Virus record (IMG/VR): IMGVR_UViG_3300009159_005318
Location: 1-27,238 of that record
Reading direction: 5' to 3' (one strand)
DNA: 27,238 nt
From: a virus
The notes beneath the pieces were generated by a model, which saw only the letters and a program-made list of their open reading frames with translations, did no database searches and was not told where the DNA came from. Positions within the stretch are counted from its first letter, which is position 1; every line of letters begins with the position of its first letter. Below are positions 16,907 through 25,439 of this stretch, piece after piece. The translations under genes were made by a program, and so were the position numbers.

Positions 16907-17871
16907 AATTTTTAGTAACCGGTGGTATGGGCCTGATTGGGCACAACGTAGTACAACGTCTAGAAGACCGAGAACACGAAGTTGTGATTGTGGACATCAT
17001 GACCAACTATGGCATTATTCCGCAAGACGAACTAGAGTACTTGTTGGATGAGCGGCGTAAGAAGATTCGAACACAAGACATATATCGTACTGATATTTCA
17101 GATGCATGGGCGTTTGATCGTGTAGTAGAAGAACACAAACCCAATGTGATCATACACATGGCCAGCTTTCCTCGGCAGAAAGTTGTTAATGCCAATCCTG
17201 CCTGGGGTGCCAGAGTCATGATGGAGGGTTTGATCAACGTTTGCGAGAGTGCCAAAAAGCACGGTGTAGAGCGTGTGGTGTACATATCTAGTAGCATGGT
17301 CTACGGAGACTTTGCGGATCAAGTGCTAGAGGATGCTGACTGCCGTCCGATTGGGCAATATGGAATTATGAAATTATGTGGAGAAGATCTTGTTAAAGAC
17401 TATCATCGTCGTGGTTGCTTTGACTACGCTGTTATTCGCCCTAGTGCTGTATACGGGCCCTTGGACGTGGAAGACCGAGTGGTTGCAAAATTCATGCTCA
17501 CCGCCATGCGAGGAGGCGTTCTACGTGTTAATGGGGCAGGGGAGACGTTAGACTTTACCTATGTAGACGATGCTGCGGATGGTATTGTGGCCGCTGCCAC
17601 ACGTATCATGAGTGCTAACAAAACATTCAACATTACCAAATCACACAGTGTTAGTTTATTAGAAGCCGCCGAAATGATTGTGAAGATTGTGGGCCGGGGC
17701 ACAATTGAATGTCGAGATAAAGATGCAGACTTTCCAAGTCGTGGCGCATTAAATATTGATCGTGCAAAGACCATACTTGGATATGATCCCCAGGTAGACG
17801 TTGAACAAGGATTTGAAAATTACTACAACTGGCTTAACAATTCCGTTTACTGGTCTAAAAAAGCAGTATAA
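16903..17871 (+). CDS. NAD-dependent sugar-nucleotide epimerase/dehydratase
   Basis: An extended SDR of 322 residues, the usual family length. The cofactor loop is TGGMGLIG (6-13), the catalytic set is S129-S131 with Y153-x3-K157 (YGIMK), and IRPSAVYGP (about 180-188) and DFTYVDDAADG are the expected substrate-domain segments. The closest general class is the UDP-glucose 4-epimerase/dTDP-glucose dehydratase group; I cannot choose substrate or reaction. It lacks the TxxxE dehydratase signature as far as I can see, favouring epimerase. The next gene, a DegT aminotransferase, overlaps it by about 70 bases, so a keto-sugar made here may be aminated next. Confidence 0.9.
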   Translation: MKFLVTGGMGLIGHNVVQRLEDREHEVVIVDIMTNYGIIPQDELEYLLDERRKKIRTQDIYRTDISDAWAFDRVVEEHKPNVIIHMASFPRQKVVNANPAWGARVMMEGLINVCESAKKHGVERVVYISSSMVYGDFADQVLEDADCRPIGQYGIMKLCGEDLVKDYHRRGCFDYAVIRPSAVYGPLDVEDRVVAKFMLTAMRGGVLRVNGAGETLDFTYVDDAADGIVAAATRIMSANKTFNITKSHSVSLLEAAEMIVKIVGRGTIECRDKDADFPSRGALNIDRAKTILGYDPQVDVEQGFENYYNWLNNSVYWSKKAV

Positions 17872-18913
17872 TAATCTCCGTACAGAAATCCTGGACACAA
17901 CAGATGAAGTGTTGCGTTCAGGTAATCTCATGGGTGGCAACTATACTGCTGAGTTTGAAAACTGGTTGGCCAAACGAAATCACGTGAGTTATGCTGTGAC
18001 TTGTCATTCAGGTACACAAGCACTTGAAATATTAGCCGGATATTATCGCGACAACGATCTTTCTTACATAAATCCTCCCACAGTACTAGTACCAGCATTG
18101 ACTTATCCAGCCACTGCTAATGCTTTCCTACGAGCAGGATGGAAAGTTATAATTGGTGAGACCGACTACTATGGTCAGTTAGATACACGAAAGATACTCA
18201 ATGATATGGACACACACTTTCATGCTGTGTGTGCTGTGGGCTTGTATGGTGCGGCCTTGCATGATATGATACCGGTGCAGAATCGTGCCTTGGTGATTGA
18301 AGATGCGGCCCAGCACTGGTTGAGCAACAATAGTCAAAGATCTGGTGCGGCTGCTGTTAGTTTTGATCCTACCAAGAACTTGGCAAACTATGGCAATGGT
18401 GGTGCTGTGATATCTGATGATAGAAATCTCTTGGACTATGCAAGAGACTGGGTAAACAATGGCAAGCACACACGACATGCCGAAACTGGCACAAACTCCA
18501 GGATGAGTGAAATAGACTGTGCCCAAATGATGATCAAAACCAGATATATTGATTCATGGCAAAAACGACGTGGCGAGATTGCGGCACACTGGATCGAACA
18601 ACTAAAGAAGCGCAATGTACGTTCGTTAATTGACGACAGCAACTTCTCAACTCATTGCTATCACAAGTTTGTGATTGAAGTGGATGCCAGAGATATTGTG
18701 CAACGTAACCTTGCCATATGCAAAATTGAAACCAAAATTCACTATGCTGAACCCCTACATGAATTACCTGCTTATCAGCACCTGGACAATCCCGGCGGGT
18801 TACTAAGTCCAGCATCATCACTAAGCAGACGTTGCCTAAGTTTGCCTATCTACCCTGAACTCACAGACCTTGAAGTAGAATACGTTATTGATCAGTTGTT
18901 AGAAATTGTATGA
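17801..18913 (+). CDS. DegT/DnrJ/EryC1 PLP-dependent sugar aminotransferase
   Basis: A fold-type I aminotransferase of about 370 residues. It has VTCHSGTQAL (66-75), the PLP-phosphate-binding region, IEDAAQHW (166-173, Asp168 on the pyridine nitrogen), and SFDPTKNLANYGNGG (187-201) with Schiff-base lysine K192. Family members transfer an amino group to nucleotide-linked keto-sugars. The conserved fold begins at IPFTGLKKQY (14-23), so the true start is uncertain: TTG 17801 is used, but no ribosome site supports it, and an ATT at 17819 with AAGGA upstream is another option. All choices overlap the epimerase gene, implying coupling. Confidence 0.88.
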   Translation: MNKDLKITTTGLTIPFTGLKKQYNNLRTEILDTTDEVLRSGNLMGGNYTAEFENWLAKRNHVSYAVTCHSGTQALEILAGYYRDNDLSYINPPTVLVPALTYPATANAFLRAGWKVIIGETDYYGQLDTRKILNDMDTHFHAVCAVGLYGAALHDMIPVQNRALVIEDAAQHWLSNNSQRSGAAAVSFDPTKNLANYGNGGAVISDDRNLLDYARDWVNNGKHTRHAETGTNSRMSEIDCAQMMIKTRYIDSWQKRRGEIAAHWIEQLKKRNVRSLIDDSNFSTHCYHKFVIEVDARDIVQRNLAICKIETKIHYAEPLHELPAYQHLDNPGGLLSPASSLSRRCLSLPIYPELTDLEVEYVIDQLLEIV

Positions 18914-19914
18914 TTGAATATGCAAACATAAGAGATGTGCATCTTGAAATATCAACATTTTGCAATGCTGAATGTCCACTGTGTCCAAGAAATTTTCGAG
19001 GGTATCCTTACAACGATGGATATCCCGAACTCAATTTTACATTAGCCCACGCACATAAAATCTTTGATACTGAGTTCCTAAAGCAGTTAAAAAGAATTCA
19101 AATCAATGGCAACTACGGTGACATTATTATGAATCCCGAAGCTGTGAAAATTGTGCGTTATTTTAGAGAACACAACAAAACTCTTGCTATTGACATTAGC
19201 ACAAACGGATCTGCTAGGAATCAAACTTTTTGGCAAAACTTGGCCGCGCTTGATGCTCATGTATTATTTTGCCTTGACGGACTAGAAGATACACATCACT
19301 TGTATAGACAAAATACTGTTTGGTCAACGATTATCAAAAATGCAAAAACATTCATTACAGCAGGAGGTCGTGCAACATGGAAGTTTGTTAAATTTGATCA
19401 CAATGTGCATCAACTTGACGCATGTAGGCAAATGTCGAAGGACCTTGGGTTCATTGGATTTCAATCTGTTGACCATGGAAGGAACATAGGACCTGTGTTT
19501 GACCGACACGGAAATCACACCCATGTCATAGGAAAATACTCTGGGCCAACAGAGTTCAAAGTGTTATTTCATAAAAAACAAACAGACGAAGTACTGTTAG
19601 AAGACATAACCGATGTGCGGGTACCAAAGAAAGTTATCAGTTGCTCCGCAATCAACAATCGTAGCATCTACATTGCCGCCAACGGAGATGTTAGTCCATG
19701 CTGTTGGACTGGCTTCTACCCACAAACATACGGATCTGGTGAGTATCATCAAGCAGTAAACGCACAATTAAAACCACTGAGTGCAAAAAACAATGCACTA
19801 GAATATTCTCTAGAAGAATGTGTCCAATGGTTCAATAACATAAAACAAAAGTGGGATATTGATTCTTACGAAAACGGACGGTTGGTAGTATGCGATGACC
19901 ACTGCGGTCGTTAA
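18910..19914 (+). CDS. radical SAM / SPASM-type enzyme
   Basis: A 334-residue radical SAM protein. The cluster motif is CNAECPLC (C18, C22, C25; C-x3-C-x2-C), followed by QINGNYGD as the SAM-binding glycine stretch, and C-terminal cysteines in VISCSAIN, SPCCW and CDDHC that fit an auxiliary SPASM-like cluster. Related enzymes modify peptides, sugars or other small molecules. In glycan clusters they can epimerise or deoxygenate sugars, but the substrate here is unknown. It starts in an ATGA overlap with the aminotransferase. Its TAA stop shares a TTAA with the stop of the convergent minus-strand gene (19911-19914). Confidence 0.9.
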   Translation: MIEYANIRDVHLEISTFCNAECPLCPRNFRGYPYNDGYPELNFTLAHAHKIFDTEFLKQLKRIQINGNYGDIIMNPEAVKIVRYFREHNKTLAIDISTNGSARNQTFWQNLAALDAHVLFCLDGLEDTHHLYRQNTVWSTIIKNAKTFITAGGRATWKFVKFDHNVHQLDACRQMSKDLGFIGFQSVDHGRNIGPVFDRHGNHTHVIGKYSGPTEFKVLFHKKQTDEVLLEDITDVRVPKKVISCSAINNRSIYIAANGDVSPCCWTGFYPQTYGSGEYHQAVNAQLKPLSAKNNALEYSLEECVQWFNNIKQKWDIDSYENGRLVVCDDHCGR

Positions 19915-22127
19915 CTAGACACTAGCGATCGTTTAACAAACGCATAACTTGCAAGCCATGCCCACTCGTAGCTCTTGCGGAGTTCAGTGGGATCGCCTTT
20001 GACCTCTTCATAGTATTCCACAGCGTCTTGAGCACCCTTAGAGCTCCAATGTCCGTTGGCAATGGCACCAGAGTCTTCCTTTAACCATACCTTTAGTCTA
20101 TATTCATTTTCCACGTCGGGCAAGCTGGCACGTAGTTTAAGTGCTTCACGGAAAGCAGTTCGCCAGGCCATCCAAGGTGTTTCAGCATACATGGCTGTGC
20201 CACTGAGAATAGGTACAACTTCGTGTGCTTGATCTAGAGTAAAATCCAGGCCAACACCTGTGTTCTCCAACGCCAATTGCCGGTTGTAGGCAATCATGGC
20301 CTGGTGGCCGTACACCAATCCATTCACAGGATTACCAGCATGGAAAATATAGTGTTTGGGCTGTTGCATACGATCAGGTTGCCAGGTCCAATCAAACATT
20401 TGAGTTACTTCTAGCTTGGCAAACACAGCAAAGAACCAAGGTGTGGTGCTGGCTCTAGCCGCTGTGTGGTATGCTGCCACTCGTCCGTTTACACCTTCTA
20501 CTAAGTGAACGCGGTTTGTGTATTTTGACTCGTTGGCCAGATACATTGTCATCTGCAAATAATTAGATCTGGCATTGGGTTCGCCATTTGCAATAAACAC
20601 AATATCCAGGGGCTGTTCCTTTAACATGCGATGTGTTCGGTCTATGAAAGGATAATCATACAACTGTGTTTGTATGTCTCCGACTGCGGCCTTGGGCACA
20701 ATCACACTTGATGCTCCTACACTGAGTGGCACAATAGTTTTGGTTTCCTGGCGCCATAGCGGGACTGTTGCTAGATTACCTGGCACATAATCTGTTGTGG
20801 TATACACAGCAAGCGGACCATCAAACGGTAATGCACGTACTGCTTCAGCTTGACTGTCGTAGTTGTGTTGTATCACGGGCATGGGCTTGCGTGGTACACT
20901 TGTATCCACAAAGTTCACATCATACCATTCCAACAAGGCTTTCCGATCGCCGTACTCAGCAAATGTAGGTACATGCATGAAGAATGTATCACCAAACTTC
21001 TCGCCATCGCTGGCAAACACATGAAGCATTGTGGCCTGCCAATCTTCTGGGTGCCATGTGAAGTCAAAGTTGGTGTAATCACAAATGCTTGAGCATATCC
21101 ATGCATACTCATGTTCGCCCACTAGACTCTTTGCTATGCGTACCAAGGTATCGCGATAGTTGTCAAAGTAACGCACACGCCTTGTGGTGTTGGCAATTTT
21201 CCCTGCAGACCCATCCAAATGATCTATTTCAATTAGGGCTGTGGCTCGGCCTGCTGTTTGTACTTTTAGTTCTGCTAGATACTTGGTTTCTACAGCACCA
21301 GGGACTGTGTACACAGGCCCGCCGGTCTTTTGATGCTGTGTGGCAAACTGATATCGATAAGGAGGATCTCCTGGATCAGGAACCCAGGAATAATCTACAC
21401 CAGCAGGGTCAACAGAATCGGGCACAGTCCAGTTGGCAGTGTTAGGCAATAAATCAGCACGTGGCCAGCGCACATACTTGCGTTCTGTTGCTCCTGGCAT
21501 ACGATACTCCACAGTAGGCATCTTCTCTGCTGGCCACCACTGATTGCCAAACACATAGATATAAGGTGGGTCTCCAGGATCTGGCACCCAACTGTAGTCC
21601 ATGTCACTTTCAATCACATTGTACCAGGGTCGATTGGGGTTCTCAGCCAACTCAGCCCGCGGGCGATCCATGTACTTGCGTTGGGTTGCACCCGGCACGG
21701 TGTATTCTACTGTGGGCATTTTCTCAGCAGGCCACCACTGGTTACCGAACACATAGATGTAAGGAGGGTCATGTGGATGCGGAGCCCAGGTGTAATCAAA
21801 GTCCACACTCTTGACCAAGATATCAAACTCAGCAGGCGTATCTCGATTGGGAATAATCTTGCTGTGAAAGTGATACTTGATCTCACCCGATCGTGGCACA
21901 AGGTATGTGCCCGAATATTCATGATGTTGACTGGGCCATACATGTGTGTATTCGCGTTGCCATGGCACAGGTTGAAAATCCCAGTCATGTGTGCTATAAT
22001 TACATAAGTATGAGATCCACCAGAAATACTCAGTACGACACAACTGTTGAGCGTGAGCAATCGAATCAGCTTCGCGCTCATGTGCAAAACAACCGGGTTT
22101 CTTTCCTGAATAGAATACGTCAAACAT
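19911..22127 (-). CDS. repeat-containing glycosyltransferase-like protein, 738 aa
   Basis: The largest gene in the window. The N-terminal two-fifths contain modular repeats: FDYTWAPHPHDPPYIYVFG (about 110-128), DYSWVPDPGDPPYIYVFGNQ (177-196) and DYSWVPDPGDPPYRYQF (245-261), each followed by a P-T-V-E-Y or similar strand and PGA-x-x-x-KY. Longer degenerate copies begin near 33, 339 and 563, with [YW]-W-x-x-x-x-x-CDY-like lead-ins and F-D-[WFY]-x-W-x-P. Residues about 505-640 include LDIVFIANGEP, GVNGRVAAYHTAA and WFFAVFAKLEV, resembling a GT-A-type glycosyltransferase-like domain that I recall from uncultured marine phages. The repeats may bind glycans or protein. The gene runs opposite to most neighbours and has no visible ribosome site. 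Confidence 0.85.
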   Translation of the reverse strand: MFDVFYSGKKPGCFAHEREADSIAHAQQLCRTEYFWWISYLCNYSTHDWDFQPVPWQREYTHVWPSQHHEYSGTYLVPRSGEIKYHFHSKIIPNRDTPAEFDILVKSVDFDYTWAPHPHDPPYIYVFGNQWWPAEKMPTVEYTVPGATQRKYMDRPRAELAENPNRPWYNVIESDMDYSWVPDPGDPPYIYVFGNQWWPAEKMPTVEYRMPGATERKYVRWPRADLLPNTANWTVPDSVDPAGVDYSWVPDPGDPPYRYQFATQHQKTGGPVYTVPGAVETKYLAELKVQTAGRATALIEIDHLDGSAGKIANTTRRVRYFDNYRDTLVRIAKSLVGEHEYAWICSSICDYTNFDFTWHPEDWQATMLHVFASDGEKFGDTFFMHVPTFAEYGDRKALLEWYDVNFVDTSVPRKPMPVIQHNYDSQAEAVRALPFDGPLAVYTTTDYVPGNLATVPLWRQETKTIVPLSVGASSVIVPKAAVGDIQTQLYDYPFIDRTHRMLKEQPLDIVFIANGEPNARSNYLQMTMYLANESKYTNRVHLVEGVNGRVAAYHTAARASTTPWFFAVFAKLEVTQMFDWTWQPDRMQQPKHYIFHAGNPVNGLVYGHQAMIAYNRQLALENTGVGLDFTLDQAHEVVPILSGTAMYAETPWMAWRTAFREALKLRASLPDVENEYRLKVWLKEDSGAIANGHWSSKGAQDAVEYYEEVKGDPTELRKSYEWAWLASYAFVKRSLVSS
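20286..22031 (-). repeat. six degenerate F-D-[WFY]-x-W-x-P modules in the 738-aa protein
   Basis: Approximate copies, minus strand: 21888-22031, 21684-21803, 21483-21602, 21285-21398, 20952-21113 and 20286-20441. The second and third are near-identical (PPYIYVFGNQWWPAEKMPT in both), with DNA spacing of about 200 bases. The first, fourth, fifth and sixth are diverged; the first, fifth and sixth share a longer aromatic lead-in. Confidence 0.8.
21972..22000 (+). promoter_or_regulatory. extended -10 promoter inside the minus-strand gene
   Basis: TTGAAA (21972-21977), 17 bp, TATAAT (21995-22000) with TGC. It lies inside the coding end (N-terminus) of the opposite-strand 738-aa gene and points to the right. 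Predicted start near 22007, about 119 bases before the ATG at 22126, so the leader is antisense to the first 40 codons of the minus gene. Confidence 0.75.
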
Positions 22128-23268
22128 GATTAGAATAGATGAAATTTACAACAATACTTTTTGGCCTTGGTTGCGCCAACACCGTCCCGGTGTACGTGCA
22201 TTGATGTGTGATCCGTTTGGACGTAGTGATCCTGATAGCGTTATTGGGTATGGTAGAGAAGATATGCACGAATACAATTATATATTCTTTTTTGACCAAG
22301 AGCCTATTCATTTGAGCATACACCAGCCAACTTTCCTTAAGATATTTGAGGATAATGGAGATATAACGCATACAAACGGTCTCTCGAACCCGCCCACACA
22401 AGTTGCTGGATATCTTTGTACCAGTGAACGAGATAGCGAAAACGTACAGCAGATATGTGCCAAATATAATTGGAAACCACTGTATTATTTCTTTCATGGG
22501 TGGGCCGCACTGGATTGGTATCGTGGTTACGATCGAACATTCTTAATTACACCGCCAAGCAAACGTCGCATCACAAAGACTTTTATTGCGCCCAACCGTA
22601 TCATTGCAGGTGAACGTCAACATAGATTAGAAGTGCTGTATCACATATTCCGGAACGAACTTATTGACAATCACATCAGTTGCCCAGATGTGTGTCCGGC
22701 TGAAGACATCTCAATATACGAGGCTATCAAACCTTTGGCTCAGAAGTATCCAGACATTGAAACTGTGTTTGCCAATGCATCATTGCCCATGAGCTTTAGG
22801 GGCGAAACAGATCATCCCATGCATTCATGCTGGCTGAGCCTGTTTGACGAGTCAGCAGAGAGTTTGTTATACTTGGTTACCGAAACTGTGGCCACAGGAC
22901 GCAGGCATCACATTACTGAAAAAACATTCAAACCCATTGCCCTGGGCATGCCTTTTGTTATTGTGGGCACTCGGGGCAGTCTCGAGTATTTGCGCAGTTA
23001 TGGTTTCCGTACATTTGAAGGCATATGGGACGAAAGCTATGACTCAGCAGAGGATGATGTGCGTATTGCACGTATTGCTAGTTTGTTGCGGAGCCTAGAC
23101 GAGCTGTCACCAGCAGGCAAACAACACTTGTTTGATGCTGCACAAGAAGTTATCAAGCACAATTGGAATCACTTTTACAACGGCGGCTTTGAAGCTGTGT
23201 TGTGGCAAGAACTACAGGAGATGTTGAATGGCATTAACACTGATAGCGGACCAAATAGTCAAGGGTAA
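22126..23268 (+). CDS. exostosin-like / phage glycosyltransferase, 380 aa
   Basis: The C-terminal third carries ITEKTFKPIALGMPFVIVGT (about 268-287), then RGSLEYLRSYGFRTF and DESYDSAED. This pattern, T-E-K-x-F-K-P-I ... P-F-[IV]-x-x-G-x-x-x-S-L-x-x-L-x-x-x-G-[FY]-x-x-F, is shared with exostosin-like and GT10-like glycosyltransferase domains. The next gene is a paralogue over the same stretch. The N-terminus (YIFFFDQEPIHLS) resembles the acceptor domain of such enzymes. Its ATG (22126-22128) overlaps the minus-strand start codon in CATG. No ribosome site is seen. The donor sugar is unknown. Confidence 0.8.
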   Translation: MIRIDEIYNNTFWPWLRQHRPGVRALMCDPFGRSDPDSVIGYGREDMHEYNYIFFFDQEPIHLSIHQPTFLKIFEDNGDITHTNGLSNPPTQVAGYLCTSERDSENVQQICAKYNWKPLYYFFHGWAALDWYRGYDRTFLITPPSKRRITKTFIAPNRIIAGERQHRLEVLYHIFRNELIDNHISCPDVCPAEDISIYEAIKPLAQKYPDIETVFANASLPMSFRGETDHPMHSCWLSLFDESAESLLYLVTETVATGRRHHITEKTFKPIALGMPFVIVGTRGSLEYLRSYGFRTFEGIWDESYDSAEDDVRIARIASLLRSLDELSPAGKQHLFDAAQEVIKHNWNHFYNGGFEAVLWQELQEMLNGINTDSGPNSQG

Positions 23269-24415
23269 AATATATCCTGCGTTTGCTCAACACGAGGGCA
23301 GACCATTCACCCAGAGCTGGCGTGAGTTTGGTTCACACTGGCCTTATACCATCCCGTTGCGATTGCAAGAGTACTGTGACCATCATGCAGTCCGACTGAA
23401 CATTGTGGGGTTGCATGATACCTGGCCAGCAGATGCTGTGTATCCTGTGGGACTAGGATTCTTTGATTTTGCTATAGACTATTTTGAACTGTTGCCTGAA
23501 CGTGTGATGACTGAACTATGGTGGAGTCATATTCGCATATTGTTTTACTATCACGAAGGGGACAATCCTGAACGTATAAAACAAAGACTAGATGCGTTGG
23601 TCAAACAACATCAGTTGCCCCAGAAATGCTATGTGTTTGTCAGTGCCAACACTGCCGCACGTGATATTCCTGGTTTTATTTATTTCAATGACTTTGAACT
23701 TTGGTATTACCAACGCAATCGTAACGTCGCACCATTGGAAATACACGGCCGGCCTCGCTCCCGAGACTTCACTGCCCTGGTACGTTTACACAAACCCTGG
23801 CGGGCAATGGCCATAGCCGATCTGCAACAAAATAAACTGCTGGACAACAGTTACTGGAGCTATTGCGAAACTGTAACTGAGCCTGTGGATTTTGCTGAAA
23901 GCCCCATTGAAATAGACAGCATCAAAAATCTACGTGAGTCAACTCAACTGTTTTTATCTCAAACTCCTTATGTAAGTGATGAGTTATCTGATAGTGACCG
24001 CAACAACCACAGCATGATAGAACCCAAGTATCATGTAGATAGTTACTGTAACATAGTGTTTGAAACGCACTTCGATGCTGATCAATCAGGTGGTACATTC
24101 TTGACAGAAAAAACTTTCAAACCAATCAAACACGGACAGTTGTTCTTCGTAGCAGGTTGTGCTGGCAGTCTAGAGCTGCTGAGATCTCAAGGATATCGTG
24201 TGTTTGACAACGTGTTAGATAACACATATGATCGCCTTGAAGACAATACCGAACGTTGGGTACGTCTTTGTACCGCCATTAAAGAATCACAGCATCGCCT
24301 GGCCGACAGATTTGCCACAGCACAAGAAGACATCATGCACAACCAACAGTTATTTCTTGAACTCAAGACTGCTCGCTTAAATATCCTACTCGAGCAAATT
24401 GATGAATCCTATTAA
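23228..24415 (+). CDS. exostosin-like / phage glycosyltransferase, 395 aa (paralogue)
   Basis: Paralogous to the preceding gene. It contains FLTEKTFKPIKHGQLFFVAG then CAGSLELLRSQGYRVFD and DNTYDRLEDN, in the same order and spacing, and a similar C-terminal helix (QEDIMHNQQLFLEL). The two proteins differ in their N-terminal halves. The start at 23228 is supported by GGAG (23217-23220), seven bases upstream; the gene begins 41 bases inside its neighbour. This suggests two transfer steps in one glycan. Family assignment is by pattern only, with no search. Confidence 0.78.
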   Translation: MALTLIADQIVKGKIYPAFAQHEGRPFTQSWREFGSHWPYTIPLRLQEYCDHHAVRLNIVGLHDTWPADAVYPVGLGFFDFAIDYFELLPERVMTELWWSHIRILFYYHEGDNPERIKQRLDALVKQHQLPQKCYVFVSANTAARDIPGFIYFNDFELWYYQRNRNVAPLEIHGRPRSRDFTALVRLHKPWRAMAIADLQQNKLLDNSYWSYCETVTEPVDFAESPIEIDSIKNLRESTQLFLSQTPYVSDELSDSDRNNHSMIEPKYHVDSYCNIVFETHFDADQSGGTFLTEKTFKPIKHGQLFFVAGCAGSLELLRSQGYRVFDNVLDNTYDRLEDNTERWVRLCTAIKESQHRLADRFATAQEDIMHNQQLFLELKTARLNILLEQIDESY

Positions 24416-25439
24416 TTCCTACACAAGTTGGCAACCCCTTGAAGAAGTCATAGTCGGCCGTGCGTACAGCCCAGACTATTTTGACTTCATCGAGAACGCA
24501 CAGGTGCGCAATCAGTTGCAACAAATCCTTTCGGAAACTGAAGAAGATCTTGCCAACTTGCAACGCACAATAGAAAAGTCGGGTGCTCGAGTACGTCGTC
24601 CTGACTTGCCCAACCGTGAACACTTTATTCAATCACAGGTTCACGGCAGTGGTGCACCACTGCCTCCACTCACACCACGTGACTGGCAAATCACACTGGG
24701 CGACAAACTGTTGCGTGTGTTGGCCATGCCGGAACTGGATGGTCTGTGCGGCGAGTATGAGTCTGCAGGCGGCACAGTGATCAATCCGCATGGTCCTACA
24801 GGCTGGGATGAGAACTGTATTCTCAATCAAGCGAGTGCAAGTTGCATTGTGCGTGTGGGTCGTGATGTGTTCTTTGACAACTCAGACTTTTTAAAGCCCG
24901 AACAGACTCGCTGGATTGTGGACACGGTGCTGGGTCCTGAATATCGCATTCATGAAGCTGTCACTGACGGCCATGGAGATGCTGTGTTTGCTATTCTCAA
25001 GCCTGGAGTGTTGCTGAGTTCCAAGCACGATGTTAACTTGGACTTGGCCCGAGACTTTCCCGGCTGGGACGTATGCAAGATATGGGATTCAAGTATCTGG
25101 GCTGCCATGGAAGTGGGCAAGTTCAAGTACGAACAAAGCCCAGGTGCTTGGTATGTGCAAGGACAAACGCCCACTCCAGAGTTCACACAGTTCGTGGACA
25201 CATACCTAACTAAGTGGACCGGCTTTGTGGCCGAAACTGTGTTTGATGTCAACTGCTTGGTACTAGACGAAAACCATGTGATCTTTTCAGCGTACAACAA
25301 GGAAGTGTTTGACTACTGCCGTAAACATAAGATAGAGCCTATCATTAGTGAACTGCGTCATTCGTACTTCTGGGACGGTGGTATCTCATGCTGCACACAA
25401 GACATCCGTCGCAGAGGCGGACTAGAAACTTACCTTTAA
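24402..25439 (+). CDS. amidinotransferase (glycine amidinotransferase-like)
   Basis: A 345-residue protein of the arginine:glycine amidinotransferase / guanidine-group-modifying fold. The end GGISCCTQDIRRRGGLETYL (326-345) aligns with the GATM active-site segment G-G-F-H-C-W-T-x-D-V-RRRG; C330 is the nucleophile. The proton-relay His is H191 in TDGHGDAVF, with D189 and D193 near. The Ser at 329 replaces the usual His beside the nucleophile. Such enzymes move an amidino group from arginine to an amine. Related genes occur in cyanophages. Here it may amidinate an amino sugar from the DegT step. ATG at 24402; stop shares TTAA with the convergent FkbM gene. Confidence 0.9.
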   Translation: MNPINSYTSWQPLEEVIVGRAYSPDYFDFIENAQVRNQLQQILSETEEDLANLQRTIEKSGARVRRPDLPNREHFIQSQVHGSGAPLPPLTPRDWQITLGDKLLRVLAMPELDGLCGEYESAGGTVINPHGPTGWDENCILNQASASCIVRVGRDVFFDNSDFLKPEQTRWIVDTVLGPEYRIHEAVTDGHGDAVFAILKPGVLLSSKHDVNLDLARDFPGWDVCKIWDSSIWAAMEVGKFKYEQSPGAWYVQGQTPTPEFTQFVDTYLTKWTGFVAETVFDVNCLVLDENHVIFSAYNKEVFDYCRKHKIEPIISELRHSYFWDGGISCCTQDIRRRGGLETYL

